Shown piece by piece: positions 26,372 to 36,170 of a stretch of 64,000 nucleotides of DNA. Below the pieces are notes generated by a model. That model made no database searches. It saw only the letters and a program-made list of their open reading frames with translations, and was not told where the DNA came from. The stretch's first letter is position 1; each line of letters starts with the position of its first letter. The DNA lies in the NCBI RefSeq assembly GCF_000332645.1, contig NZ_AMXN01000002.1, forward strand, positions 62,001-126,000, read 5' to 3'. Position numbers and translations under genes: made by a program. Source of the stretch: Bacillus inaquosorum KCTC 13429 (GTDB taxonomy: Bacteria > Bacillota > Bacilli > Bacillales > Bacillaceae).

Positions 26372-28099
26372 CCCAGTTGTTTTGACTTGATCCGCTTGTT
26401 TTAAAAGTTCTTTCGCATGGCGTTTCGTCAAGTCTGTTACTTCGACTCCTGCAATCATGCGCCCGATTTCCACTACCTTTTCCTGCTTAGACAGCGGCTT
26501 GACATGTGTCGTCGTTCTGCCGTCTTTTAACTCCTTCGCAATATAAAGGTGCATATCGGCCATGGCAGCCACCTGAGGCAAGTGTGTAATACACAGCACT
26601 TGTGATCCTATTGACACTTTATGGATCTTCTCAGCGATTGCCTGGGCGACTCTGCCGCTTACACCGGTATCGACCTCATCGAATATAATCGACGTCACAT
26701 CCTGCTGAGAGGAAAAAATGCTTTTTATGGCAAGCATTACCCGAGACAACTCTCCCCCGGAAGCGACTTTCGAAAGAGATTTTAGCGGTTCACCTGTATT
26801 GGTTGAAATTAAAAACTTCACCAGATCTATCCCTTGTTCAGTCAGCTGAACAGGCTGGCCGTTTACAATCGGCGCCTCCTCATTGCGGGACGCTGTTCTG
26901 ACCTTAAATTCCGTATCAAACGTTGACTTTTCCATGTACAGGCTTTTTAATTCCCGATGAATCTCATCGGCCAGCTTTTTCGCCCATGCTTTCCTGATTT
27001 GTGAAACATTTGCCGCTTCCACTGCGACATCTTTGCCGACTGAGTCAAGCTCCTTCTTCAAGCTTTGAAGGTGACTGTCCCTGTTTTCAATTTGGTCAAT
27101 CTCTTCTTCAATTTTAGAAGCGTATTCTAAAATGTCCTCAACAGATGCACCATATTTTCGTTTCAGCTGTTTGATTTCATTAAGACGTGTTTCAATATAA
27201 TTCAGGCGTTCCGGATCATACTCAAGCTCGTCCAGCATATTTCTCATCTGAAATGTAGCGTCCTCCAGAAGATAGTAGGAGTTCGAAACACTTTCAGACA
27301 GTTTTTTCAGCGGTTCATTAATATCGGATATATCTTCAAGTTGCGCTGATGCCATTCCGACCCAGTCCAGTCCGCCTTGCTCACTGCGAAGCGCGTTATA
27401 CGCATTTTGCAGCGATTCATATATCTTCTCAAAGTTTGAAATTTGCTGGCGTTCTTCTTGGAGCTGTTCATCCTCATTAAGCTCAAGCTTTGCCGATTCG
27501 ATTTCTTCGAGCTGAAATTGAATGAGATCAAGGCGGTGGGCCATTTCCTGTTCGCTTTCAGAAAGCTGTTTTAGCTTTTTAAGCAGCTTCATGTAACGCT
27601 GGTATCCTTCCTGATATGCTTGGAGCGCACTTTCCACTTCGGCTCCGGCAAACTTGTCCAAAAGCTGGAGATGATTTTCGTCCTCCATTAACAGCTGGTT
27701 ATCGTGCTGCCCGTGAATATCTAATAAAAGCCTGCCGATCTCTCTTAACGAGGCAATCGTGACAAGCTTGCCATTAACCCGGCAAACGCTTTTTCCACTC
27801 GTGCTGATATCCCTTCTCATAACGATCATTTCGTCTGAAACGTCGATTCCCTGCTCAGCGCATATATCAAAAACGGGATGGCCGCTCTCCAACAGAAACA
27901 GCCCTTCAAGCTCGGCTTTTGCTTCTCCATATCTGACAAATTCAGATGATCCTCGGCCTCCGACTAAAAGAGAAATGGCATCTATGATGATGGATTTGCC
28001 GGCTCCGGTTTCTCCTGTTAAAACCGTGAGCCCGCGTTCAAAAGAAACCGTCAGTTCCTCAATAATGGCAAAGTTTTTAATCGATAGTTCAGCTAACAA
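26369..28099 (-). CDS. recN: RecN, DNA repair SMC-like ATPase
   Basis: A 576-residue protein. Walker A is at 29-36 (GETGAGKS). Long coiled-coil arms occupy about 160-370 (for example EEIESAKLELNEDEQLQEER). The C-terminal half contains the ABC signature LSKVASGGELSRVMLA and Walker B IIFDEVDTGVSG. It binds double-strand-break ends early in recombinational repair. It is the last gene of the ispA-dxs-yqxC-ahrC-recN run; the C-terminus stops at a hairpin that includes the stop codon. Confidence 0.97.
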   Translation of the reverse strand: MLAELSIKNFAIIEELTVSFERGLTVLTGETGAGKSIIIDAISLLVGGRGSSEFVRYGEAKAELEGLFLLESGHPVFDICAEQGIDVSDEMIVMRRDISTSGKSVCRVNGKLVTIASLREIGRLLLDIHGQHDNQLLMEDENHLQLLDKFAGAEVESALQAYQEGYQRYMKLLKKLKQLSESEQEMAHRLDLIQFQLEEIESAKLELNEDEQLQEERQQISNFEKIYESLQNAYNALRSEQGGLDWVGMASAQLEDISDINEPLKKLSESVSNSYYLLEDATFQMRNMLDELEYDPERLNYIETRLNEIKQLKRKYGASVEDILEYASKIEEEIDQIENRDSHLQSLKKELDSVGKDVAVEAANVSQIRKAWAKKLADEIHRELKSLYMEKSTFDTEFKVRTASRNEEAPIVNGQPVQLTEQGIDLVKFLISTNTGEPLKSLSKVASGGELSRVMLAIKSIFSSQQDVTSIIFDEVDTGVSGRVAQAIAEKIHKVSIGSQVLCITHLPQVAAMADMHLYIAKELKDGRTTTHVKPLSKQEKVVEIGRMIAGVEVTDLTKRHAKELLKQADQVKTTG

Positions 28100-28134
28100 A
28101 CAGCATTACACCTCTTATCTTTGTTAGATTTCTG

Positions 28135-28584
28135 TTACAGCAGCTCAAGCAGTCTGTTTTTTACGCCGTCTGTATCTTCAGGAGTCCGGCAAATAATTAA
28201 AATCGTGTCATCTCCGCAAATGGTCCCCATAATTTCATCCCAGTCCAAATTGTCCATCAGCGCCCCGATTGCCTGGGCATTGCCCGGCATCGTTTTCAGC
28301 ACAATCATATGGCTTGCAGAGTCTACTTTCACAAATGCGTCCATCAGTGCCCGCTTCAGCTTGGACAGCGGATTGAAACGCTGGTCTGCCGGAAGACTGT
28401 ATTTGTAAGAGCCGTTATTCGTAGGGACTTTTACAAGGTGAAGTTCTTTAATATCCCGTGAAACCGTGGCTTGCGTTACTTTGTATCCATCCTGCTTCAG
28501 CATGTCGACCAATTCATCTTGCGTTTCGATTTCATTGCTTGTAATGATCTCTCTGATTTTAATATGCCTCTGGCCTTTGTTCAT
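28135..28584 (-). CDS. ahrC: AhrC/ArgR, arginine-responsive regulator
   Basis: A 149-residue ArgR-family protein. The N-terminal winged helix (about 1-70) includes [31 protein letters not shown]. The C-terminal oligomerisation and arginine-binding domain contains [29 protein letters not shown], with the GDD arginine ligands. As an arginine-bound hexamer it represses biosynthesis and activates catabolism of arginine. It stands between yqxC and recN; in this family argR often precedes recN in Firmicutes. Confidence 0.97.
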   Translation of the reverse strand: MNKGQRHIKIREIITSNEIETQDELVDMLKQDGYKVTQATVSRDIKELHLVKVPTNNGSYKYSLPADQRFNPLSKLKRALMDAFVKVDSASHMIVLKTMPGNAQAIGALMDNLDWDEIMGTICGDDTILIICRTPEDTDGVKNRLLELL

Positions 28585-28681
28585 GTAAGCACCTCTATTT
28601 CCAGCTTATCTGTTCTTTTATGTTATATGATTCTCTGCAAATTGTACATGAATGCAGAAAAAAGGAATAATAGTCGCCCTA

Positions 28682-29527
28682 TTATTCCGGTACATCTGCT
28701 TTTTTTTCTTTTAACGTCTTATGTGCCTCTTCTACAATGCGGGTGATCTCTTCTTCCGGCAGCTCCTGTCCTTCCTGTCCCTCTCCCGGCCAATGCAAAT
28801 GAAGGAGAAATTCAATATTTCCGTCTCCTCCCGTGATAGGAGAAAATGACAGGCCTTGGCAGATATAGCCTTCAGCCGCAGAAAAACTGATCATTCGCTT
28901 GAGAACATCAGCATGCACTTTAGGATCTCTGACAATCCCTTTTTTGCCGACGGATTCCCGTCCCGCTTCAAACTGCGGCTTAACAAGAGCCATGCAGTCA
29001 CTGCCCGGTACAAGCAATGTTTTGAGAACAGGCAGGATAAGCCGCAGTGAAATAAAGGATACATCAATCGTAGCAAACTCCGGCATGCCCTTTGTAAAGT
29101 CTGCCGGTGTTGCGTAACGGAAGTTGGTCCGTTCCATTACGACGACCCGTTCATCTTGTCTGAGCTTCCACGCAAGCTGATTGTAGCCTACATCCACCGC
29201 GTATGACTGTTTAGCTCCGTTTTGCAGAGCGCAGTCCGTAAAACCGCCGGTGGAGGAGCCAATATCAATCATGATTTTATCCTTAACAGAGACGGGAAAC
29301 TCCTTCAGCGCTTTTTCAAGCTTTAAGCCGCCTCTGCTCACATATTTTAGCGGGTTTCCTTTGACGGTTAACGGTAAGTCACGGTCAATTTTTTCCCCGG
29401 GCTTGTCCAAGCGGTTTTCGTTTGAATAGACGATCCCCGCCATAATAGCTCTCTTGGCTTTTTCCCGCGTTTCCGCCAGCCCTCTTTCCACTAGTAATAC
29501 ATCTAAACGTTCTTTCTTTGACGTCAT
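28682..29527 (-). CDS. yqxC: YqxC, TlyA-family S4/FtsJ-like rRNA methyltransferase
   Basis: A 281-residue protein. The N-terminal S4 RNA-binding domain covers about 5-65 ([22 protein letters not shown]). The FtsJ/RrmJ-like methyltransferase domain follows, with the SAM motif [19 protein letters not shown]. It resembles TlyA, which 2'-O-methylates rRNA and was earlier called haemolysin-like. The start overlaps the dxs stop by 4 nt (ATGA), implying translational coupling. Activity in Bacillus is inferred from the family. Confidence 0.93.
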   Translation of the reverse strand: MTSKKERLDVLLVERGLAETREKAKRAIMAGIVYSNENRLDKPGEKIDRDLPLTVKGNPLKYVSRGGLKLEKALKEFPVSVKDKIMIDIGSSTGGFTDCALQNGAKQSYAVDVGYNQLAWKLRQDERVVVMERTNFRYATPADFTKGMPEFATIDVSFISLRLILPVLKTLLVPGSDCMALVKPQFEAGRESVGKKGIVRDPKVHADVLKRMISFSAAEGYICQGLSFSPITGGDGNIEFLLHLHWPGEGQEGQELPEEEITRIVEEAHKTLKEKKADVPE

Positions 29528-31425
29528 GATCCAATTCCTTTATGTGTCTTCGGCGGCATCAGTAATCTAATCCGGTCTGCCGCCTGCTGTTTTGTTAGTC
29601 CAATTTCTTCAAGAAGCGCCGTTACGCTTCCGTGTTCAATAAAACGATCCGGGATACCCATTCTGTCAATTGGTGTAAGATATTCACCTTGATCATGAGC
29701 GAATTCTAAAATCGAGCTTCCGAAACCGCCTTCTAAGACCGCTTCTTCAATCGTTAAAATCGGCAAGCCTTCTTTTAGGATATCCTTCATCATCTTTTCA
29801 TCAATCGGCTTAATAAAGCGCGCATTCACAACGCGCACGGAAAGGCCTTCTTTTTGCAGCTCTTCAGCTGCTTCAAGCGCCATTTCGATTGTTGTTCCAA
29901 ACGTTAAGATGACAGCGTCGTTCCCTGGACGCAGCACCTCCCACGTGCCGATCGGAATCGTTTTCAGCTGTTCATCCATTTTTACGCCGAGTCCGTTTCC
30001 GCGCGGAAAACGCATCGCAATCGGGCCTTCATTATAGCTGAGTGCTGTATGAACCATGTGCTGTCCTTCATTTTCATCTTTTGGCATCATTAAGACGATG
30101 TTTGGAATGTGACGCATAAACGCAATATCAAACACGCCTTGATGTGTCTCTCCGTCAGCGCCGACGAGCCCTGCACGGTCAATGCCAATAAACACATTGG
30201 CGTTTTGACGGCAGATGTCATGAACAACTTGGTCATATGCCCTTTGCAGGAAGGTTGAATAAATCGCCAAAAACGGCTTCATCCCCTGCATTGCCATAGC
30301 TGCTGCCATCGTAGCGGCATGCTGTTCTGCGATTCCTACGTCGAACATGCGGTCAGGGAATTCCTTTGCAAAGCCTTCAAGCTTAGAGCCGACAGGCATA
30401 GCCGGCGTAATGGCTACAATGCGTCCGTCCTCGCGCGCCATTCGCTGCACAGTGCTGCTGACTAGGCCGCTCCATGAAGGAGCTGCGGCTTTCGGTTTTA
30501 CAAAGTCACCGGTATTAATTTTATATGGTCCGGTACCATGCCATGTTCCAACCGTATCGGTTTCAGCCGGTTTGTACCCCTTCCCTTTTTTCGTAATGAC
30601 ATGCAGGAGAACAGGGCCTTTCGTTTTTTTGGCGTATTGAAGATTCTCAATCAGCTCATGATAAGAATGTCCGTCCACCGGGCCTAAATACGTAAAACCA
30701 AGCTCTTCAAAAAACATTCCCGAGACGAGCATGTATTTCAGGCTGTCTTTGACTCGTTCCGCCGTGGCGGCAAGTTTGCCCCCGACTGCCGGAATCTTTT
30801 TAAACAAGTATTCGAGCTCGTCTTTTACCCACTGGTATTTCCCTGCAGTGCGCAGTCGTCCGAGCATAGAATGAATGGCGCCGACATTCGGTGCAATACT
30901 CATTTCATTATCATTCAGGATGACAATCATATCTTTTTTCTCGTCGCCGATGTGGTTCAGCGCTTCGAGCGCCATTCCGCCAGTCAGCGCGCCATCACCA
31001 ATGATCGGAATAATAAATTCATCCGTACCTTTAATATCACGCGCAGCAGCCATCCCCATCGCACCTGACAGAGAAGTTGAGCTGTGCCCGGTTTCCCAAA
31101 CATCATGCTCGCTTTCACTCCGCTTTGGGAATCCGCAAAGCCCTTTGTACTGGCGAAGCGTCGAAAATTCTTTTCCGCGTCCTGTCAGCAGCTTGTGGAC
31201 GTAAGACTGGTGGCCTACATCCCACAAAAATTTGTCTTTCGGGCTGTTAAATTCCTTATGCAGCGCAACAGTAAGCTCTACGACACCTAAGTTTGGGCCG
31301 ATGTGGCCGCCGGAAGCAGATAAAGTTGTAATTAAAAATTGACGGATTTCATCACTTAATTTCTCTAATTCATCAATGGACATGTTTTTTAAAAACGACG
31401 GGTCCTGTATTGATAAAAGATCCAA
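29524..31425 (-). CDS. dxs: 1-deoxy-D-xylulose-5-phosphate synthase
   Basis: A 633-residue thiamine diphosphate enzyme of the transketolase superfamily. [21 protein letters not shown] is the N-terminal signature; the ThDP motif runs [19 protein letters not shown] to NDNEMSI. The pyrimidine domain has [20 protein letters not shown] with the conserved Glu. It condenses pyruvate and glyceraldehyde-3-phosphate, the first step of the MEP isoprenoid route. The start is TTG. ispA lies upstream with a 109-bp gap that contains a separate promoter. Confidence 0.97.
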   Translation of the reverse strand: MDLLSIQDPSFLKNMSIDELEKLSDEIRQFLITTLSASGGHIGPNLGVVELTVALHKEFNSPKDKFLWDVGHQSYVHKLLTGRGKEFSTLRQYKGLCGFPKRSESEHDVWETGHSSTSLSGAMGMAAARDIKGTDEFIIPIIGDGALTGGMALEALNHIGDEKKDMIVILNDNEMSIAPNVGAIHSMLGRLRTAGKYQWVKDELEYLFKKIPAVGGKLAATAERVKDSLKYMLVSGMFFEELGFTYLGPVDGHSYHELIENLQYAKKTKGPVLLHVITKKGKGYKPAETDTVGTWHGTGPYKINTGDFVKPKAAAPSWSGLVSSTVQRMAREDGRIVAITPAMPVGSKLEGFAKEFPDRMFDVGIAEQHAATMAAAMAMQGMKPFLAIYSTFLQRAYDQVVHDICRQNANVFIGIDRAGLVGADGETHQGVFDIAFMRHIPNIVLMMPKDENEGQHMVHTALSYNEGPIAMRFPRGNGLGVKMDEQLKTIPIGTWEVLRPGNDAVILTFGTTIEMALEAAEELQKEGLSVRVVNARFIKPIDEKMMKDILKEGLPILTIEEAVLEGGFGSSILEFAHDQGEYLTPIDRMGIPDRFIEHGSVTALLEEIGLTKQQAADRIRLLMPPKTHKGIGS

Positions 31426-31563
31426 AGCGGATCAACTCACTTTCAGCATGAATTTCTGCAATGATACATGTCTTCTACAAGCCGAGCTGGACAATGGCCA
31501 GTTCTCAGACATAAAAAAAGACAAACACGCTTTTCCTTTTCATTTTTCATATAAACTGCTTAC

Positions 31564-31593
31564 ATTTTACCATATCTCGTGCAGCCGCTTCAA
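31564..31593 (-). promoter_or_regulatory. Internal promoter upstream of dxs
   Basis: On the minus strand TTGAAG (31593-31588), 18 bp, then TAAAAT (31569-31564) preceded by TGG, an extended -10. It would give a leader of about 130 nt before the dxs TTG start, allowing dxs expression apart from the upstream xse-ispA genes. Confidence 0.6.
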
Positions 31594-31605
31594 ATTAGGA
31601 TCGTT

Positions 31606-32496
31606 TCAGTGATCTCTTGCCGCAATTAAATCACAAAGCTCAAATAAAAGATCTTTTTGAAGAGAGAGTCCGCCGATTAAACGCTTCGCCTCATTGATGT
31701 GAACATCCAATTTATGTTTGGCCCCTTCCAGTGAAAGAAGTGACGGGTAAGTCGATTTGTCGTTTGTTGTATCCGAGCCGACACGTTTGCCGATTTTCTC
31801 TTCACTGCCTTCTAAATCTAAAATATCGTCTCTGATTTGAAAACCGATTCCAATGTGACTGCTGAAGGTACGCAGCGTTTCAATGTCTTCCTCAGGCGCA
31901 TCCGCCAAAATAGCACCGGCAATGACGCAAAAACCGAGGAGCTTGGCTGTTTTCCGTTCATGAATGGATTCGAGCTCTTCAAGCGTGACTTGGCGGTTTT
32001 CCGCTTCCATATCAGCTACTTGCCCCCCGACCATGCCTTCAGTGCCTGCCGCTGAAATCAGTTCATTCACAAGCCGAAGCCGCTTTTCTGCTGACACCTC
32101 GTCTGACACGTGGGAGGTGATCAGCTTAAAGCTTTCCGTAAGGAGCCCGTCACCGGCTAATACTGCTGTCGCTTCACCGAATACTTTATGGTTTGTCGGC
32201 TTCCCGCGGCGCAAATCGTCATCATCCATACAAGGAAGGTCATCATGAATTAACGAATATGTGTGAATCATTTCGACAGCACACCCAACTGGAATGCCGT
32301 CCTTTTCACTTTTCCCATAGGCGTTTAATACAGCCAGTACAATGAGAGGACGCAGCCGCTTTCCGCCAGCCTCAAGGGAATACAGCATAGACTTTTTTAA
32401 TGAGTCCGGCATATCAAGCTTCTCTGTATAGACAGAAAGCTGATTTTCAATCGTTTTTTTCCGCTCCGCCAGAAAGCTCGTTAATTTATTTGTCAC
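31606..32496 (-). CDS. ispA: Geranyl/farnesyl diphosphate synthase
   Basis: A 296-residue trans-prenyltransferase. The first Asp-rich motif is [16 protein letters not shown] and the second is [13 protein letters not shown]. It builds farnesyl diphosphate from isopentenyl units, downstream of Dxs. The start is GTG at 32496; it overlaps the end of xseB by 11 nt, and AGGAGGAAG lies upstream. The longer in-frame ATG start would run further into xseB. The older name is yqiD. Confidence 0.96.
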
Positions 32497-32740
32497 CTTC
32501 GTCTTCCTCCTGAACACTAAAAGGTGCCAGTTCGCCGTCTTCTTTTAAAATGAAATCCATTTGTTTTTCGACTTTTTGCAGCTTTTCGTGGCACATTTTT
32601 GAAAGAGCCATGCCTTCTTGGAAATAGTTAATCGCTTGCTCTAAAGGCACATCGCCCTCTTCAAGCTTTGACACAATGCTTTCAAGCCCTTTCATCGCTT
32701 CTTCAAATGTCATGTTTTCATTTTTTTTCACGTCTGTCAT
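32486..32740 (-). CDS. xseB: Exonuclease VII small subunit
   Basis: An 84-residue acidic, helical protein. The segment [20 protein letters not shown] and [22 protein letters not shown] is typical of XseB. It complexes with XseA to degrade single-stranded DNA. Its start overlaps the xseA stop by 4 nt and its end overlaps ispA, indicating translational coupling. Confidence 0.95.
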
Positions 32741-34083
32741 TTTTCTTCCCCTCTCTTTTCTAATACTTCACAGGTCAGCACGCCATCCTTCAGCTTGACC
32801 TCAACCTGGTCCTTCTCTTCTATCTGACTGACACTTTTAATGAGTTCGTCTTCTTTATAAGCCAAGCTGTATCCTCTTTCCATCACTTGAAGAGGACTTA
32901 ACGCATTCAGCTTGCCAAGAACAGTTTGAAATTGGGAATGCAGCTGCTTCATTTGGATATTCATATTTTTTCTCAGCTGATTTGTTTGTTCCTCGTATCG
33001 TGTTCTCGCTTGCTTCAGCTGTTCATGAGGATGCAGCGCCTCTAATCTGTACGTTTCACGCTCAAGCTGTCTGCTTTTTCGATCTAAAAGAGCGGTAAGC
33101 TGTGCTTGAAACTGTTGATAGGCAAGGTCAAACTGCTGCTCTTTTTGCGCATACAAACGCTTTGGAAAACGAAAGGCATACGAGGATTGCAGCGTTTGAA
33201 TCCGCTCTTTTTTCTGGCCGAGATGCTGCTGCATCGCTCTTGTCATCCTGACTTCCGCTGTTTTTGTCCGTTCGATTAAATCAGTGGTATGCGGTACGGC
33301 AATCTCAGCTGCTCCTGTCGGCGTTGCGGCTCTGATATCAGCGACAAAATCACTGATCGTAAAGTCCGTCTCATGCCCGACTGCCGATATAATCGGAATG
33401 TTAGAAGCGAAGATCGCACGTGCTACAATTTCTTCATTAAATGCCCACAGTTCTTCAATCGAACCGCCGCCTCTCCCAACAATTAATACGTCGCAAACCT
33501 CTTTTTCATTTGCCTCTTCAATGCGCTGAACGATGGATCTGCTCGCATTTTCGCCTTGTACGAGCGCTGGAAGAACAATAACTTTTACAAGGGGATATCT
33601 TCTTTTTAGAGTTGTAATGACGTCTCTGACAGCGGCACCCGTTGGAGATGTCACAACCCCGATTGTGGCTGGAAATGCGGGGATTTGTTTTTTGTAGCGG
33701 TTATCAAATAAACCTTCTCCGGCAAGCTTCTTTTTTAGCTCTTCGTACGCTAAATAAAGCGCTCCGACCCCGTCAGGCTGCATTTCTTTGGCATATAATT
33801 GGTAGTTTCCGCTCGGTTCATATACGGAAATTCCGCCTCTGACCAGCACCTTCATGCCGTTTTCAGGTTTAAAAGCCAGACGCTCGCTCTGTCTCGCGAA
33901 CATCACCGACTGCATTCTGGCATTTTCGTCTTTCAATGTGAAATAAATGTGGCCTCTTGTGTGTATTTTTACATTCGATAATTCGCCTTTAATCCAAATA
34001 TTTTCAAGATGAGGATCTACATCGAATTTTCGTTTTATATACTTTGTCAGCGCTGAGACAGTAACATACGCTGTTTCGCCCAT
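32737..34083 (-). CDS. xseA: Exonuclease VII large subunit
   Basis: A 448-residue protein. The N-terminal OB fold (about 1-100) contains [29 protein letters not shown]. The nuclease domain has [24 protein letters not shown] and [19 protein letters not shown], followed by coiled-coil helices. It cleaves single-stranded DNA to oligonucleotides in repair. It begins the xseA-xseB-ispA overlap group; upstream is a double-hairpin region after folD. Confidence 0.96.
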
Positions 34084-34129
34084 GTCTCAAACTCCTCTCA
34101 TAAGCATTCCTGCACCATAACTAAAGAAA

Positions 34130-34210
34130 ACCCGCCCTGGCTTTAGGAGCCTGAAGAAGCGGGTATCGTGCTCATATTCACAGCGGGCAAAACGTCCCGC
34201 CTGTGAATAT
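34130..34210 (-). other. Two tandem RNA hairpins between folD and xseA
   Basis: In minus-strand order, the first hairpin pairs ATATTCACAG(g)CGGG (34210-34196) with CCCGCTGTGAATAT (34187-34174), a 14-bp stem with one bulge. The second pairs ACCCGC (34164-34159) with GCGGGT (34135-34130), enclosing GGCT/AGCC, followed by TTTTCTTT. The first looks like a structural leader or weak folD terminator, the second like a terminator. GCGGG and CCCGC recur in both, so alternative pairing is possible. Confidence 0.6.
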
Positions 34211-34220
34211 CTCCAATTAT

Positions 34221-35072
34221 CTATGATAACGTACGTTTCGCAGATTTAACAGTATTATGCGCAAGCATCGTGATGGTCATCGGACCTACTCCGCCAGGAA
34301 CCGGCGTGATGAAGGACGCTTTTTCTTTTGCCCCTTCAAATTCAACGTCTCCGCAAAGCTTTCCGCTTTCCAGACGGTTAACGCCGACGTCAATGACAAC
34401 AGCGCCCTCTTTGATCTGGTCTGCACTGATGAAGTTAGCTCTGCCGACTGCCACCACCAAGATGTCCGCTTTTTTCGTATGTTCGGTAATATTTTCCGTT
34501 CTTGAATGACAGTAAGTAACCGTCGCGTTTTCATTTAATAAAAGCTGGCCGACAGGTTTGCCGACAATATTGCTTCGGCCGACTACAACAACCTCTTTAC
34601 CGGAAAGGTCGATATTGGTTTTCTTCAAAAGCTCAACAATTCCATGAGGCGTACAAGGAAGAAACGTATCTTCGCCAAGGAGCATTTTCCCTACGTTTAA
34701 TGGATGAAAACCGTCTACATCTTTATCAGGAGAGATACGTTCGATCACCGCTTTTTCAGAAATATGGTCTGGAAGCGGGAGCTGAACGAGAATGCCGTGA
34801 AACTCAGGGTCTTGATTGTATTGATCGATTATGGATAGCAGTTCAGCTTCTGTGAGGCTGCTGTCAAATTGATCGAGCTTGAAATTCATTCCCATTGTTT
34901 CAGCCGCTTTTTTCTTTCCTCGCACGTAAGAGTGAGAAGCAGGATCATCTCCAATCAAAATAACCGCCAGTCCAGGAGTGACGCCTTGCTTTTTAAGCTC
35001 TTCTACCTCTTTTGCCAATTGTTCGCGTTTTTCTCTAGCCGTTTCTTTTCCGTCGATGATTGTTGCAGTCAT
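34221..35072 (-). CDS. folD: FolD, methylenetetrahydrofolate dehydrogenase/cyclohydrolase
   Basis: A 283-residue bifunctional enzyme. The catalytic region has [19 protein letters not shown], with the Tyr/Lys pair YVRGKKK, and [11 protein letters not shown]. The Rossmann region has [18 protein letters not shown], and [15 protein letters not shown] is the C-terminal signature. It interconverts 5,10-methylene-, methenyl- and 10-formyl-tetrahydrofolate. One-carbon units from the glycine cleavage system encoded further on enter this pool. It lies 11 bp after nusB. Confidence 0.97.
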   Translation of the reverse strand: MTATIIDGKETAREKREQLAKEVEELKKQGVTPGLAVILIGDDPASHSYVRGKKKAAETMGMNFKLDQFDSSLTEAELLSIIDQYNQDPEFHGILVQLPLPDHISEKAVIERISPDKDVDGFHPLNVGKMLLGEDTFLPCTPHGIVELLKKTNIDLSGKEVVVVGRSNIVGKPVGQLLLNENATVTYCHSRTENITEHTKKADILVVAVGRANFISADQIKEGAVVIDVGVNRLESGKLCGDVEFEGAKEKASFITPVPGGVGPMTITMLAHNTVKSAKRTLS

Positions 35073-35083
35073 TTTCTTTCCTC

Positions 35084-35479
35084 CTATGATTGTTCAATAT
35101 CAGATTTAATGTTAGAAAGAACCCCGTTTACAAACTTTGTCGCTTTGTCATCACCAAACCGTTTTGCCAGCTCAATCGCTTCGTTCATGGAGACATTCAC
35201 CGGAATGTCTTCGACATATGCCATTTCGTATGCTGCCAGACGCAAAATCGCGCGGTCAACATTGGCAATCCGATCGAGCTTCCAATTCACCAGATGCTTG
35301 GAAATCATTTCATCCAGCTGGACTTGGTGTTCCAATACCCCGTGTACAAGCTGTTCAAAGAAAGGATCTGTTTTTTCTTCATCCAATGCGTGTTCAATGG
35401 CTTCATTTACTGCGATATCGCTGACATCAATTTGAAATAGTGCCTGCAAAGCTTTTTCTCTTGCTGTTCTTCTTTTCAT
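35084..35479 (-). CDS. nusB: NusB transcription antitermination factor
   Basis: A 131-residue all-helical protein. [18 protein letters not shown] is the RNA-binding N-terminus, and [30 protein letters not shown] is the C-terminal signature. It binds boxA RNA with NusE for rRNA antitermination. It precedes folD by 11 bp. A candidate extended -10 promoter lies upstream (35536-35531). Confidence 0.97.
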   Translation of the reverse strand: MKRRTAREKALQALFQIDVSDIAVNEAIEHALDEEKTDPFFEQLVHGVLEHQVQLDEMISKHLVNWKLDRIANVDRAILRLAAYEMAYVEDIPVNVSMNEAIELAKRFGDDKATKFVNGVLSNIKSDIEQS

Positions 35480-35530
35480 TTTCTTTCTCCTTTGATCCTC
35501 TTTATCCGCTTGTCGTTAAGCCACAAAGAG

Positions 35531-35536
35531 ATCATA
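35531..35536 (-). promoter_or_regulatory. Candidate nusB promoter -10 (extended)
   Basis: On the minus strand TGTTATGAT gives TATGAT with the TGn extension. No strong -35 is visible 17 bp upstream. It lies about 50 bp before the nusB start, after the yqhY terminator, so a promoter is expected here. Confidence 0.45.
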
Positions 35537-35633
35537 ACATATTTTTTTCGTATCCGCATATTGAAATCAAGGTTTTTTACCCTATTACCGAATATTTTCA
35601 CACACCTTGATATGATCATTCGGATTTCACGTT

Positions 35634-35673
35634 CATGAAGAAACTCGGCTGCCTTGAGCCGGCTTTCTTCATG
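35634..35673 (-). other. Unassigned long hairpin between yqhY and nusB
   Basis: CATGAAGAAA (35634-35643) and TTTCTTCATG (35664-35673) pair over 10 bp. Inside, CGGCT (35646-35650) pairs with AGCCG (35657-35661). There is no T tract on either side, so it is not a simple terminator. It lies between the yqhY terminator and the putative nusB promoter. Confidence 0.5.
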
Positions 35674-35697
35674 CTTTGAAATAAAGGGTAACGTGTA

Positions 35698-35732
35698 AAA
35701 AAACCAAAGGGCCGCCCTCCCCTTGGTTTTTT
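35698..35732 (-). terminator. yqhY terminator
   Basis: On the minus strand AAAAAACCAAGGGG pairs with CCCTTTGGTTTTTT around an AGGGCGG loop. It ends in a T tract, 11 bp past the yqhY stop. Confidence 0.85.
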
Positions 35733-35742
35733 GTTAAGCCAT

Positions 35743-36150
35743 TTACATTTCTTCGTCGATTTGGACTTCTTGGGCTTTTGTGTCAAATTGAATGCCGACG
35801 ATGTGAATATTGATCTCGTTAATCGAAAGAGACGTCATATTTAATAAGGTTTGACGAATGTTTTCCTGAACGGACGCTGCAACTTTCGGAATCGAAACGC
35901 CGAATGTAACAACGCAGTATACATCGATCGTAATTCCGTCATCCGCCAGGTCGACTTTGACACCTTTGCCATGATTCACTTTACCGAAGCGCTCGACGAC
36001 GCCTGTCGCAAAGTTTCCGCGCATTTCGGCAACACCGTCAACTTCTGAAGCTGCTATGCCGGCAATGACCTCAATGACTTCCGGTGCAATCTCAACCTTA
36101 CCTAAATGCGTATCTTCTTGATCCATTTTAAGCAAGCTGTTGTCTTTCAT
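35743..36150 (-). CDS. yqhY: YqhY, Asp23/DUF322 family protein linked to acetyl-CoA carboxylase
   Basis: A 135-residue Asp23-family protein. Segments EVIEVIAGIAASEVDGVAEMRG and GVKVDLADDGITIDVYCVVTFG are the family core. It is cytoplasmic, with an acidic C-terminus. It directly follows accB-accC and is conserved in that position. Published work in B. subtilis, as I recall, ties loss of YqhY to acetyl-CoA carboxylase mis-regulation and suppressor mutations in acc genes. The mechanism is not visible in the sequence. A strong terminator separates it from nusB. Confidence 0.9.
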   Translation of the reverse strand: MKDNSLLKMDQEDTHLGKVEIAPEVIEVIAGIAASEVDGVAEMRGNFATGVVERFGKVNHGKGVKVDLADDGITIDVYCVVTFGVSIPKVAASVQENIRQTLLNMTSLSINEINIHIVGIQFDTKAQEVQIDEEM

Positions 36151-36170
36151 TCAATTCACCTCCGTAAAAA

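Noticed and set aside
35869..36048. Long open frames on the plus strand opposite minus-strand genes (for example yqhY, dxs, spoIIIAH)
   Set aside because: They are shadows of real genes with conserved protein motifs on the opposite strand and have no ribosome-binding sites.
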